DNA of 64,000 nt from VFKU01 sp038916785 (GTDB lineage Bacteria; Hydrogenedentota; Hydrogenedentia; Hydrogenedentales; GCA-2746185). The stretch covers positions 16,269 to 80,268 of the forward strand of contig JBCLBO010000004.1 in the NCBI GenBank assembly GCA_038916785.1, given 5' to 3'. Of the stretch, positions 16,626 to 25,186 are shown one piece after another (position 1 is the first letter of the stretch; each line of letters opens with the position of its first letter). A program made the translations under genes and the position numbers. A model generated the notes under the pieces. The model was not told where the DNA came from. It saw nothing but the letters and a program-made list of their open reading frames with translations, and searched no databases.

Positions 16626-16892
16626 ATGGACTACGCGGCGCGCGCGATATTTAGCGGTCTGACCTTGTACATGATGTTGATCCTGCTGCGCTGGCTCGGC
16701 GGGTGGATCGGCTTCGAGACGGACTTCGGCCGTTGGCGCTGGGTCAGCGCAGTGACGGACCCGCTGGTCGGGCGCGTGCGCCGCGTGCTGCCCAATCTCG
16801 GACCGGTCGACTTCGGGCCGATCGTGACGCTGTTCGCCGTGTGGATCGTCCGTGGTGTCAGCGTGAGCGTCCTGCTCGGTCCCCCGAGTTAA
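16626..16892 (+). CDS. YggT family small membrane protein
   Basis: 88 aa with two hydrophobic segments (about 9-28 and 62-82) separated by TDPLVGRVRRVLPNLGPVDF. The segment TDP(L/Y)...RR.(L/I)P..G..D is the YggT/CCB3 signature. It is an integral inner-membrane protein whose role is tentatively connected to envelope or osmotic processes. It is followed 14 bp later by the Pcm gene, so an operon with its neighbours is likely. Confidence 0.8.
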   Translation: MDYAARAIFSGLTLYMMLILLRWLGGWIGFETDFGRWRWVSAVTDPLVGRVRRVLPNLGPVDFGPIVTLFAVWIVRGVSVSVLLGPPS

Positions 16893-16906
16893 CCGGTCCC
16901 GCGCCG

Positions 16907-17566
16907 ATGCCTGACGACGCACGCGCGCCGGAGCGGCAGCGCATGGTCGAGCGGCAACTGCGCGCACGGGGCATCCGCGATGAACGCGTGCTCGAGGCGA
17001 TGGGCCGTGTTCCGCGCCACGTATTCATGCCGGCGCCGCTGCGCTATCTGGCGTATCACGATCGCGCCGTGTCCATCGGCGAGAAGCAGACCATTTCCCA
17101 GCCGTACATGGTCGCGCTGATGACCGAGCTCTTGCGGCTGCGCCCGGACGATCGCGTGCTCGAGATCGGGACCGGCTCGGGGTATCAGACCGCCATCCTC
17201 GCGGAGCTCGCGGCCGAGGTCGTGACGATCGAGCGCCACGCCGTGCTCGCTGAGCGCGCACGCGCCGCCGTGGCGTCGCTGGGGTATACCCACGTCACCG
17301 TGATCGTAGGCGACGGCACACAAGGCCATGCCGAACGCGCGCCGTACGACGCGATCCTCGTCACGGCCGGCGCGCCGAAGGCGCCGCCGTCGCTCGAGGC
17401 CCAGCTCGCGATCGGCGGACGGCTGGTGTGCCCCGTCGGCCCGCGCGAGGTGCAGGAACTCGTGCGCATCGTCAGAATGCCGCACGGCCTCGAACGCGAG
17501 GCGGGCATCCAGTGCAGTTTCGTGCCGCTCATCGGCGAAGAGGGATGGGACGCGGGCCCGCGATGA
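16907..17566 (+). CDS. pcm: Protein-L-isoaspartate O-methyltransferase
   Basis: 219 aa. It is an S-adenosylmethionine-dependent methyltransferase that repairs isoaspartyl residues. Recognisable blocks are RQRMVERQLRARGIRDERVL at the N-terminus, VPRHVFMP, the AYHDRAVSIGEKQTISQPYM substrate loop and VLEIGTGSGYQTAILAEL (SAM motif I near residue 80). Length is typical. The stop overlaps the start of the ABC ATPase gene by the ATGA quartet, implying translational coupling. Confidence 0.95.
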   Translation: MPDDARAPERQRMVERQLRARGIRDERVLEAMGRVPRHVFMPAPLRYLAYHDRAVSIGEKQTISQPYMVALMTELLRLRPDDRVLEIGTGSGYQTAILAELAAEVVTIERHAVLAERARAAVASLGYTHVTVIVGDGTQGHAERAPYDAILVTAGAPKAPPSLEAQLAIGGRLVCPVGPREVQELVRIVRMPHGLEREAGIQCSFVPLIGEEGWDAGPR

Positions 17567-18363
17567 ACGTCGCTGAACTCGAATCGATCACAGTGGTGCG
17601 CGGCGGCAAGACGATTCTCGACGGCGTTTCGTGGACGATCGCCCGCGGCGATCACGCGCTGCTGCTTGGCGCGAACGGCAGCGGAAAGACCACGCTGCTC
17701 AAGGTGCTCACGGGTTATGAGTGGCCCACGAGCGGCCGCGTGCGCGTCCTCGGGCAGGAGTACGGCGAGTGCGATCTGCGCGAATTGCGGCGGCGCATCG
17801 GGTGGGTCAGCAGCGCGATGGAACACCGCGTGCCGCCGGAGGACGATGCACTTCGCGTCGCCGCTTCGGGGTTCGACGCGTCATTCGGCCTCTACCGGAC
17901 AGTGGCCCCGGCGGAGCGAGGGCGATGCGAGGCGCTCCTCGAAGCGCTCGGCCTTGCACGGTTGGGCGTGCAGCCTTTCGGCTTAATGTCGCAGGGCGAA
18001 CAGAAGCGCACGCTGATCGCGCGCGCGCTCGTGCACGATCCGCCGCTGCTGGTGTTGGACGAGCCCTGCGCGGGCCTCGATCCCGCGAGCCGCGCGGATT
18101 TTTTGGATCACGTCGGCCGGCTTGCGTCCGCGCCCGGAGGGCGGACGCTCGTGTTCGTGACGCACCACGTCGAGGAAATCCGCCCGTGGCTGCGTTGCGC
18201 GATGGCGCTGTGCGAGGGACGCACCATGGCGTCGGGGCCGGTCGAGTCGGTGCTCACTTCCGAAGTGCTCACGCGGGCGCTCGCGCGGCCCTGCCGGCTT
18301 GAACGCGTGGATGGCGAGTACCGGCTGGCGCTGAGCGCGTCCGGAGCGGATCAGACGGCGTAA
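17563..18363 (+). CDS. ABC transporter ATP-binding protein (stand-alone)
   Basis: 266 aa, with one nucleotide-binding domain: Walker A GANGSGKTTLLK near residue 37, signature LMSQGEQKRTLIARAL near 143, Walker B LLVLDEPCAGLD near 162 and the H-loop in FVTHHVEEI near 203. The sequence is closest in style to the ModF/PhrA-like or YlmA-type cytosolic ATPases; no permease gene is adjacent. The start overlaps pcm by ATGA. Its last 13 bases overlap convergently with the GntR gene, an arrangement seen for YtrA-type regulator/ABC pairs, although those are usually co-directional. Confidence 0.85.
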   Translation: MNVAELESITVVRGGKTILDGVSWTIARGDHALLLGANGSGKTTLLKVLTGYEWPTSGRVRVLGQEYGECDLRELRRRIGWVSSAMEHRVPPEDDALRVAASGFDASFGLYRTVAPAERGRCEALLEALGLARLGVQPFGLMSQGEQKRTLIARALVHDPPLLVLDEPCAGLDPASRADFLDHVGRLASAPGGRTLVFVTHHVEEIRPWLRCAMALCEGRTMASGPVESVLTSEVLTRALARPCRLERVDGEYRLALSASGADQTA

Positions 18364-18755
18364 GGCCTGCGGCCGGACTTTATCGCGTCCGACACGATCT
18401 TCAATATTTTGGCCGGCGCCAGGCCCGTGGCCACGCATTCCGCCACGGCCTCGCGGAGATGCCTCCGCACCAAGGCCTCGGTCTTAGTTCGGCTGTTCTC
18501 GCGTGCGTTCGGCAGCACCGACACGCCCACCCCGCGCCGCCCGCCGACGAGCCCCGTGATTTCGAGATCGCGATAGGCTTTCGTGACGGTATTTGGATTC
18601 ACTGGCAAGAGCGACGCGAGGTCGCGGACCGAGGGCAAACTGTCTCCCGGTCTCAGTTGTCCCGATGCGATGGCGAACCGCACCTGGTTCTCGATTTGCA
18701 TGAAGACCGAAATGGGGCCCGACGCATCGACACTGATCTGAAAACGCTCTGGCAT
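18351..18755 (-). CDS. GntR family (YtrA-type) transcriptional regulator
   Basis: 134 aa from ATG 18755 with GGGAGG upstream. Residues about 10-75 form a winged helix: PISVFMQIENQVRFAIASGQ, LRPGDSLPSVRDLASLLPVN, NTVTKAYRDLE and GRRGVGVSV, the classic GntR N-terminal signature. Only about 50 residues follow, matching the small C-terminal helix pair of the YtrA subfamily, which lacks a large ligand domain. YtrA-type regulators commonly repress ABC transporter genes. The perfect palindrome 54 bp upstream of the start is a likely autoregulatory operator. Confidence 0.9.
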   Translation of the reverse strand: MPERFQISVDASGPISVFMQIENQVRFAIASGQLRPGDSLPSVRDLASLLPVNPNTVTKAYRDLEITGLVGGRRGVGVSVLPNARENSRTKTEALVRRHLREAVAECVATGLAPAKILKIVSDAIKSGRRPYAV

Positions 18756-18808
18756 TTGCGTGGCCTCCCGACGCTGGATCACGAAAGAAAAAAGTATATA
18801 GAGTCTGG

Positions 18809-18822
18809 GTTGATATATCAAC
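18809..18822. promoter_or_regulatory. Palindrome, possible GntR operator
   Basis: Perfect 14-bp palindrome gttgatatatcaac in an AT-rich stretch (18790-18840) upstream of the GntR gene. The region contains tatata-like boxes suitable for a -10 element on the minus strand. YtrA-type regulators bind AT-rich palindromes near their own promoters; the assignment here is inference. Confidence 0.45.
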
Positions 18823-18930
18823 TAGAATATTTACATAAGTATATCCATTTAGTACAGCGGCACAAGAAACGCCCCGAAACACCCGATTTCCGCAATGGGG
18901 GCCTTCCATAACCTGTTGCAGCGAAACAGG

Positions 18931-19638
18931 TTAAGTTGTTTCCGGCATTCGCGTAAACTTCGGATGATTGCCCGCGATGACCACCGTAATTTCGCCCTTC
19001 GGAGTCTTGCCGCCGAATTCCTGGGCCAAGTCGGCGAGGAAGCCCCGGTGGATCCGCTCGAACTTCTTGGTCAGCTCGATACACACGGCGGCACGGCGAT
19101 CGCCCAGGGCCGCGAGCGCGTCGGCCAGAAACGCCGCGATGCGGTACGGCGACTCGAAGACCACGAGCGTGTGAGGGCGGTCGGCTTCTTCCGCCAGAAA
19201 GCGAATCCTCGCGCCGGATTTTTTCGGAGGGAACCCTTTGAACGTGTAACTGGACGTCGGTAGGCCGGAGGCCACGAGGGCCGTCTGCACGGCGCTCGGG
19301 CCAGGAATCACCTCGACGGTGTGTCCGGCGTCGATCGCGGAGGCGGCGAGGCGGTACCCCGGATCGCTGATTGCGGGCATACCGCCGTCGCTGCACAGCG
19401 CGACGCTGCGGCCCTGCGCGAGTTGCGCAAGGAGCGCGGCGCCGGCGCGCTCTTCGTTGTGCTCGTGATAGGCGACGAACTTGTCCTCACGCTGAATCTC
19501 GTAGCGCTGAAGGATTTTCACCGTCTGCCGGGTGTCCTCGCAGGCGAGCACATCGGCCTCGCGCAGCATGCGGAGCGCGCGGTGCGTGATGTCTTCCATG
19601 TTGCCGATCGGCGTGGCCACGAGCCAGAGGGTTGCCAT
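18931..19638 (-). CDS. rsmI: 16S rRNA (cytidine1402-2'-O)-methyltransferase
   Basis: 235 aa from ATG 19638, with GGGAG just upstream. It is a tetrapyrrole-methylase-fold enzyme: LWLVATPIGNMEDITHRAL at the start, ACEDTRQTVKILQRY near residue 35, SDGGMPAISDPGYRL near 80, IPGPSAVQTALVASGLPT near 105 and FKGFPPKK near 130. This order of motifs is diagnostic for RsmI, which 2'-O-methylates C1402 in the ribosomal decoding centre. Length is slightly shorter than usual (about 280), losing part of the C-terminal tail. Confidence 0.95.
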   Translation of the reverse strand: MATLWLVATPIGNMEDITHRALRMLREADVLACEDTRQTVKILQRYEIQREDKFVAYHEHNEERAGAALLAQLAQGRSVALCSDGGMPAISDPGYRLAASAIDAGHTVEVIPGPSAVQTALVASGLPTSSYTFKGFPPKKSGARIRFLAEEADRPHTLVVFESPYRIAAFLADALAALGDRRAAVCIELTKKFERIHRGFLADLAQEFGGKTPKGEITVVIAGNHPKFTRMPETT

Positions 19639-19740
19639 GAGGTCTCCCGCGCGTGCCGCGCGTGGTTCCGGGATTGCAAGCGCCTGCATTATACTGGCGC
19701 GGCCGCTGCAACACTCGCGCGCGCGCAGGATGACCGTGCA

Positions 19741-20718
19741 ATGGAAAACAGCGAAGTCGTCGCCGTGCTCGAGGAGATCGCCGTCTTGCTGGAACTCTCC
19801 GGCGAGAACCCGTTTAAGGCGCGGGCGTATGAAAACGTCGCGCGGCGCATCGAGGGTATCGACGAGCGCGTCGCCGACTTGGCGAAGGAGGGCCGGCTTC
19901 GCGAGATCCAGGGCGTGGGCGACGCGCTGGAAGAAAAAATCACCGAGTTCGTGAAGACCGGCAAGTTGAAGTACCACGAGGACCTGCGCGCGAAGTTTCC
20001 GGACACGCTCTTCGAATTGTTCCGCATTCCGGGCCTCGGTCCGAAACGCATCAAGCAGCTATATGACGAGCTCGGCATCAAGTCCGTGGCGGAGTTGGGC
20101 GCGGCGGCCGGCGGGGGCAAGCTCGAAGCCCTGCCGGGGTTCGGGAAGAAGCTGGAGGAGAAGATTCTCCAGGGGATCGAGTTTTCCAAGGAACAGGAAG
20201 GGCGCCACCTCTACAACGTCGCCTTCGAGGAAGCGAAGCGGCTGAAGGAACTCATCGAGTCGGAGGCGTCTACGACGAAGGTCGAGATCGCCGGAAGCCT
20301 TCGCCGCTGCAAGGAAATAATTAAGGACATCGATATTCTGGCGTCGAGCAAGGACCCCCAGGCGCTGATGCACCGGTTCGTGAACGATCCGCGTGTCGCG
20401 CGCGTGACGGGCCACGGCGACACGAAGTCGAGCGTCGTGCTGAAGTCGGGGATCGCCGCGGACCTGCGCGTGGTGAGCGAGCCGGAGTTTCCGTATGCGC
20501 TCGTGTATTTTACGGGCAGCAAGGAGCACAACGTCGTTTTGCGACAGCGCGCGAAGGACCGGGGCGTGATGCTGGTGATCGGCCCGGATGCGCATAGCGT
20601 TGATGGCATCGCTGACATGGAGTACGGCGTAGGCGTCGCGCGCAAGGGCTGGCTGGGGCCGGAGAATTTGCTGAATTGCATGACGCTGGCGGCATTCCGC
20701 AGATGGCAGAAAGGCTGA
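19741..20718 (+). CDS. polX: PolX-type DNA polymerase with internal deletion
   Basis: 325 aa where bacterial PolX has about 570. Residues 1-150 hold the helix-hairpin-helix repeats (FRIPGLGPKRIKQLYDE; ALPGFGKKLEEKI). Residues 150-270 are the palm: VEIAGSLRRCKEIIKDIDIL with Asp196 and Asp198, AADLRVV with Asp241, and FTGSKEHNVVLRQRAKDRG. At about residue 275 (nt 20563) the sequence passes directly into the very end of the PHP exonuclease domain, VMLVIGPDAHSVDGI and ARKGWLGPENLLN. The intervening roughly 245 residues (thumb part and nearly all PHP motifs) are absent without a frameshift. All three catalytic Asp residues survive. The start is an ATG shortly after the divergent rsmI; nth follows 3 bp after the stop. 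Confidence 0.85.
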   Translation: MENSEVVAVLEEIAVLLELSGENPFKARAYENVARRIEGIDERVADLAKEGRLREIQGVGDALEEKITEFVKTGKLKYHEDLRAKFPDTLFELFRIPGLGPKRIKQLYDELGIKSVAELGAAAGGGKLEALPGFGKKLEEKILQGIEFSKEQEGRHLYNVAFEEAKRLKELIESEASTTKVEIAGSLRRCKEIIKDIDILASSKDPQALMHRFVNDPRVARVTGHGDTKSSVVLKSGIAADLRVVSEPEFPYALVYFTGSKEHNVVLRQRAKDRGVMLVIGPDAHSVDGIADMEYGVGVARKGWLGPENLLNCMTLAAFRRWQKG

Positions 20719-20721
20719 CCC

Positions 20722-21393
20722 GTGGCCAAGGAAACTCTAGCGGCCACGCGCGCCCGCGCGAAAAGGGTCTTCGACCGCCTGACGAAGGCGTATCCCGGCG
20801 CGGAGTGTTCGCTCGATCACGTCGATCCGCTCGAGCTGCTCGTCGCCACGATCCTCTCGGCGCAATGCACGGACGAGCGCGTGAATAAGACAACGCCGGC
20901 GTTGTTTAAACGATTCAAGACCGCGGAGGATTTCGCGGAGGCCCCGCAAAAAGAACTGGAGAAGTACATCCAGTCCTGCGGGTTCTACAAGAACAAAGCC
21001 AAGAACATCATCGGGGCGTGCAAGCAGATCGTGGAGCAGCACGGCGGCGAAGTCCCGCGCACGCTCGAGGAATTAGTCCGCTTGCCGGGAGTCGGCCGCA
21101 AGACGGCGAACGTCGTGCTCGGCACCCTCTTCGGAGTGCCGGGGGTGGTGGTGGACACACACTGCGGCCGCCTCGCGCGGAGGCTCGCCTTCACGAAGCA
21201 CGAGGACCCGGTCAAGGTCGAGCACGGCCTGATGAAGGTCTGGCCCGAAGAAATCTGGTCGCTCTTCTCGCACCTGCTCGTGTATCACGGCCGCGCGGTG
21301 TGCTTCGCGCGCAGCCCGAAATGCTCAGCCTGCCCCGTGCGCGAGCTGTGCCCCTTCCCCGCCACGCGCGACGGCAAAAAAATAGCAAAGTAG
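20722..21393 (+). CDS. nth: Endonuclease III
   Basis: 223 aa from a GTG three bases after the PolX stop. It is a bifunctional DNA glycosylase/AP lyase of base excision repair: LVATILSAQCTDERVNKTTP near residue 40, helix-hairpin-helix LPGVGRKTANVVL with the catalytic Lys near 120, VVDTHCGRLARRL with the catalytic Asp near 138, and a C-terminal [4Fe-4S] motif with the four Cys spaced C-x6-C-x2-C-x5-C. Position after a PolX gene suggests a shared repair operon. Confidence 0.96.
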   Translation: MAKETLAATRARAKRVFDRLTKAYPGAECSLDHVDPLELLVATILSAQCTDERVNKTTPALFKRFKTAEDFAEAPQKELEKYIQSCGFYKNKAKNIIGACKQIVEQHGGEVPRTLEELVRLPGVGRKTANVVLGTLFGVPGVVVDTHCGRLARRLAFTKHEDPVKVEHGLMKVWPEEIWSLFSHLLVYHGRAVCFARSPKCSACPVRELCPFPATRDGKKIAK

Positions 21394-21482
21394 GGGCGGG
21401 GCCCCGTCCCCGCCCGGTGACAGAGCGGCAAGGGGGCGGGGACAGAGCGGCTACTGGGCGGGGACAGGGCCCCGCCCCTACT
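21392..21482. repeat. GC-rich palindromic repeat (ggggcgggg family)
   Basis: Arms gtaggggcggggccccgtcc and its near reverse complement at 21459-21482 enclose two copies of ggcggggacagagcgg. The same family reappears twice at 25507-25536 and 25628-25657. The repeat supplies the stop codon of the small minus-strand gene that enters it. Confidence 0.85.
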
Positions 21483-21663
21483 GGATGGGCGCGATCTCCA
21501 GAGGATCGTACACGATTCGTTCTTCGGAGGGCGCGCCGCCGCCCGCCTTAAACTGGCAGGGTCCAGTCGAGATCAGACGCGATTCCACGGCTCCGTGAGC
21601 GAGTGTGGCGGTGAACACCGCGATCGACGAAGCGCACGCTGACAGGAATCGCCTAGCATGCAT
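21478..21663 (-). CDS. Small secreted protein, probably truncated by a repeat
   Basis: 61 aa from ATG 21663, with a strong GGGAGGAG seven bases upstream. Residues 1-24 are a signal peptide (RRFLSACASSIAVFTATLAHGA); the mature part is only about 37 residues, with one Cys. The TAG stop lies inside the GC-rich palindromic repeat, so the original C-terminus may have been replaced when the repeat arrived. I do not recognise a family. Confidence 0.5.
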   Translation of the reverse strand: MHARRFLSACASSIAVFTATLAHGAVESRLISTGPCQFKAGGGAPSEERIVYDPLEIAPIQ

Positions 21664-21912
21664 GAGACACTCCTCCCGCTCCGGTCGCCGTAGTATTGGA
21701 CGGCGCGACTTCGTCAAAGGTTTCAATAGGCTCCGCGAAGGATACAGCGAAGGAAGAAGATATTTTCCGGCCATGATTCCCAAGAATAACAAGATTCCGG
21801 AACTCAATCCTGTAGATCCTGTAAATCCTGTCCGCCCTTGCCTCGGTCCTCTGAGGGTCCCACATCTCGCGAGCAACTCAGAAACGGAGCGGCCTGATAA
21901 ACTGCTCGCCGT
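21664..21912. other. Intergenic region upstream of polB
   Basis: It contains the text-like repeat cctgtagatcctgtaaatcc (around 21813), related to one near 47030-47100. The bases just before polB (actgctcgccgt) hold no strong ribosome site. Confidence 0.4.
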
Positions 21913-24195
21913 ATGGCGACATTGACAGGATTTATCCTTACCCGCACCGCGCGCGATGTGGCCGAGGGCTGCGAACTCGAGTATTGGGTCGCGTCGGAGG
22001 CCGGTCCGGCGCGCGTGCTCGTGCAGCGGCACGAGCCGGTGTTTTTCGTCGAGTGCGGGCGCGGCAAGCTGACCGGTGCGCGGCGCGAGCCCTTGGAATT
22101 GGCGACGATGCCGGGCGTGCCCGTGGACGGTGTCTACTTCCGCACGCTACGGCAGATGCGCGAGGCCCGCGAGTCGCTCGACCGGCAGGGCGTGCCTGCC
22201 TTCGAGTCCGACGTCAAGCCCGAGGACCGCTACCTCATGGAGCGCTTCGTCCGCGGGTCATGCGTGATCGAGGGCGAGGCGGCGCAGAAGCAAGGCTACA
22301 GGGAATTCATCAGTCCCACGATTCGCACCGCGGACGAGACACCGCTGTTCAAGGCGGTCTCGCTCGATATCGAAACGCACGGCTTCGAGGGCGCGATCTA
22401 TTCGATCGGCGTGGCGTCGCCGCGCGGCGAGCGCGTGTTCATGCTCGGCGAGGGCGGCGATACGGAGACGGTATCCTACTTCCCAGACGAGAAAGCGATG
22501 CTCGAGTCCTTCTTCGGCTGGCTCGCGGAAGACGACCCCGATCTGATTCTCGGGTGGAACGTCGTGGACTTTGATCTCCAGTTCATGCAAAAGAAGTGCG
22601 ACGAGCTGAGAATTCCGTTTCGCCTCGGCCGCGCGAAAAGCAAGGCCTTCATCGTCGCTGCGATGACGCAGGGGCAGTCTGCCATTGCGAAGGTGCCGGG
22701 GCGTGTGGTGCTGGACGGCATCCATCTATTGCGGCTCGGATTTTGGGATTTTGAGAGCTACGCGCTGGACAATGTCGCTTCCGAACTCCTCGGCCGCAAG
22801 AAACTGATCACCGGCGAGACGGACCGGCTGCGCGAGATCCGGCGGATGTTCCGCGAGGACAAGGCGGCGCTCGCGGCCTACAACCTCGAAGACTGCCGCC
22901 TCGCGTTCGAGATATTCGAGAAGGCGCGCCTGGTCCATTTCGCCGCGGAGCGCGCGCGGCTCACGGGGCAATCGATGGACCGCCAGGGCGGGTCGGTCGC
23001 GGCCTTCGATTTTCTGTATCTGCCGAGGCTTCACCGCGCGGGCTGCGTCGCGCCGGACGTCGGCTCCGCGATGCCCGAGGCGAGCCCCGGCGGCTACGTG
23101 ATGGACTCGCTGCCGGGCTTGCACGACAACGTCCTGCTGCTCGACTTCAAGAGCCTGTACCCGAGCATCATCTGGACCTTCAAAATCGATCCGCTCGGCA
23201 TGGCGCAGCCGGGGGAGGATGCGGTGGCTGGATTCGGCGGCGCGACCTTCCATCGCGAGCGGAACATTCTGCCGGGGCTGGTCGAGGAACTCTGGCGCGC
23301 ACGCGACGCCGCCAAGCGCGACAAGAACACCGCCCTCTCGACCGCGATCAAGATAATTATGAACAGCCTCTACGGCGTGCTCGGCACTTCCGGCTGCCGC
23401 TTCTTCGATGCGCGCCTCGCCAGCTCGATCACGCGGCGCGGGCACGATCTCATCCGCCGCAGCCGCGAGTGGATCGAGGCGCAGGGCTACAAGGTGCTCT
23501 ACGGCGACACCGACTCGTTGTTCGTGCTGGTCGGTGCGGGCGTGGCGGAGGAGGAATGCAAGGCGATCGGGAAGCGGCTCGCGGCGGAACTGAACGTCTG
23601 GTGGACGGCGACGCTCGAGAAAGAGCATCGACTCGAATCGCACCTCGAGATCGAGTTCGAGAAGCACTACTTGCGGTTTTTCATGCCAACCACCCGCGGC
23701 ACCGAGGTCGGCAGCAAGAAACGCTACGCGGGATACCTGCGCGCGGACGCGCAGGCATTCGAGGTCGAATTCACCGGCATGGAGTCCGTCCGCACCGATT
23801 GGACCCCGCTCGCGCGCGAATTTCAGCGTGAACTATACCGGCGCGTTTTCGCGGGCGAGCCGTTTGAGGAGTACATTCGCGCGACGGCGTCCGCCGTGCT
23901 CGCTGGCCAGCACGACGAAAAGTTGGTATACAAGAAACGCCTGCGGCGAAAGCTCGAGGAATATACCAAGGTCGCGCCGCCGCACGTGCAGGCCGCGCGC
24001 AAACTCGAGCGGCCCGGACGCTCCATCTCATACGTGATCACGCTCAACGGCCCCGAGCCCGCCGAAAAGCGTACGTCGCCTTTAGATTATGGGCACTACT
24101 TGGATCGCCAACTCGCCCCCGTCGCGGATTCGATCTTGCATGTGTTCAGTCAGACTTTTGAGCAACTCACGAGCCAGCAGATGGAAATGTTTTAA
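21913..24195 (+). CDS. polB: DNA polymerase II, B family
   Basis: 760 aa, close to E. coli Pol II (783). The N-terminal domain precedes a 3'-5' exonuclease with motif I SLDIETHG (Asp152/Glu154), an Exo II region ILGWNVVDFDLQF and Exo III YNLEDCRLAFEI. The polymerase motifs are in order: A LLDFKSLYPSII, B IKIIMNSLYGVLG, C YGDTDSLFVLVG. All catalytic residues are present, so it should be a proofreading polymerase for translesion or restart synthesis. The gene stands alone, after a repeat-containing spacer. Confidence 0.97.
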   Translation: MATLTGFILTRTARDVAEGCELEYWVASEAGPARVLVQRHEPVFFVECGRGKLTGARREPLELATMPGVPVDGVYFRTLRQMREARESLDRQGVPAFESDVKPEDRYLMERFVRGSCVIEGEAAQKQGYREFISPTIRTADETPLFKAVSLDIETHGFEGAIYSIGVASPRGERVFMLGEGGDTETVSYFPDEKAMLESFFGWLAEDDPDLILGWNVVDFDLQFMQKKCDELRIPFRLGRAKSKAFIVAAMTQGQSAIAKVPGRVVLDGIHLLRLGFWDFESYALDNVASELLGRKKLITGETDRLREIRRMFREDKAALAAYNLEDCRLAFEIFEKARLVHFAAERARLTGQSMDRQGGSVAAFDFLYLPRLHRAGCVAPDVGSAMPEASPGGYVMDSLPGLHDNVLLLDFKSLYPSIIWTFKIDPLGMAQPGEDAVAGFGGATFHRERNILPGLVEELWRARDAAKRDKNTALSTAIKIIMNSLYGVLGTSGCRFFDARLASSITRRGHDLIRRSREWIEAQGYKVLYGDTDSLFVLVGAGVAEEECKAIGKRLAAELNVWWTATLEKEHRLESHLEIEFEKHYLRFFMPTTRGTEVGSKKRYAGYLRADAQAFEVEFTGMESVRTDWTPLAREFQRELYRRVFAGEPFEEYIRATASAVLAGQHDEKLVYKKRLRRKLEEYTKVAPPHVQAARKLERPGRSISYVITLNGPEPAEKRTSPLDYGHYLDRQLAPVADSILHVFSQTFEQLTSQQMEMF

Positions 24196-24199
24196 GAGC

Positions 24200-24314
24200 A
24201 GCCACGGATTTGACGGATTGAACGGATCAGTTTCTGGAGTGCGTGCATGCCGCACAGCAGGGCGATTTAACAATCGATCGAAATTGATCCGTCCAATCCG
24301 CTAAATCCGTGGCT
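24200..24314. repeat. Inverted repeat with 34-bp arms
   Basis: Arm agccacggatttgacggatt... at 24200-24233 pairs with 24281-24314 (...aatccgctaaatccgtggct) with a few mismatches. It fills the space between the convergent polB and SMP-30 genes and could terminate both. A one-armed relative (ccacggattcaacggattgg) occurs at 55813. Confidence 0.8.
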
Positions 24315-25186
24315 CATTTCTGGTGGATTAACGGCAACCCCGGCTCCGGTGCGCAAAACACCGGGATGTAGGGGCCGCGCAGCGAGCCGACGTACGCCGT
24401 GCGCAGGTCCGGGCCGCCGAAGGTGATGTTGGTGGGGCGGCGGACGAGTTCGCCCTTGGGGTCGTGTAACACGACGTGGAATTTGCGGTCGGGCGTGATG
24501 ATGCCGAGGCCGTGCATCACCACGAGCGTGACCCAGAGATTGCCGGCGGCGTCGAATGCAATGCCGTCTGGGTGGCCGGTGGGGCCGAAGTCTGGGCCGT
24601 AAGGCTCGGGCCGGCCGACCGTGCCGTCGTCGTGAATCTCGTAGCGGATGACGCAGCGCCCCATCGTCTCCGCGACGTAGACGAATTTCTCTTCCGCGTC
24701 GAGCGCACAGCCGTTGGCGAAGAGGATGCCCTCGGCGAGGATGCGCGCCTGGCCGTGCTCGATGCGGCAGAGCGAACCGTCCGGCACCGGGTGGCGCTCG
24801 GCGTCTTCGTGGCGGCGGAGGCTGGTCGAATTCGTGATCCAGATTCGGCCCTGCGAGTCGACATGCGGAAAGTTCGGCGTCGGCATCGGCCGGCCTTCCA
24901 TCGAGTTCGTGATGACATCGTGCGAGCCGTCTGCCCGCAGGCGCTGCACCTTGCCGTTGCCGATGTTCGCGATGATCACGGTGCCGTCGCGATCAATGCA
25001 GATGCCATTGGGCTCGCCGCCGAGATCGCCGAGGTTTTTTTGCGAGCCGTCCGGCGCGATACGCGTGCAGTGGCCGCCGCCGTGCGAAGTCCACACGGTG
25101 CCGTCCTTCAGCGCCATGACGCCCTCGGGGCGGACGAGATCGCGGCCGAATTTTTCGACGGAGTTGAGTTCGATCTTGAATGACAT
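24314..25186 (-). CDS. SMP-30/gluconolactonase family protein
   Basis: 290 aa, no signal peptide. It is a six-bladed beta-propeller: RPEGVMALKDGTVW near residue 20, GGEPNGICIDRDGTVIIAN near 57, LFANGCALDAEEKFVYVAET near 155 and GHPDGIAFDAAGNLWVT near 208. These contain the Glu/Asn/Asp metal ligands of SMP-30 lactonases. A sugar-lactone hydrolase role is likely; the substrate is unknown. Its stop lies in the outer arm of the inverted repeat shared with polB. Confidence 0.85.
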   Translation of the reverse strand: MSFKIELNSVEKFGRDLVRPEGVMALKDGTVWTSHGGGHCTRIAPDGSQKNLGDLGGEPNGICIDRDGTVIIANIGNGKVQRLRADGSHDVITNSMEGRPMPTPNFPHVDSQGRIWITNSTSLRRHEDAERHPVPDGSLCRIEHGQARILAEGILFANGCALDAEEKFVYVAETMGRCVIRYEIHDDGTVGRPEPYGPDFGPTGHPDGIAFDAAGNLWVTLVVMHGLGIITPDRKFHVVLHDPKGELVRRPTNITFGGPDLRTAYVGSLRGPYIPVFCAPEPGLPLIHQK

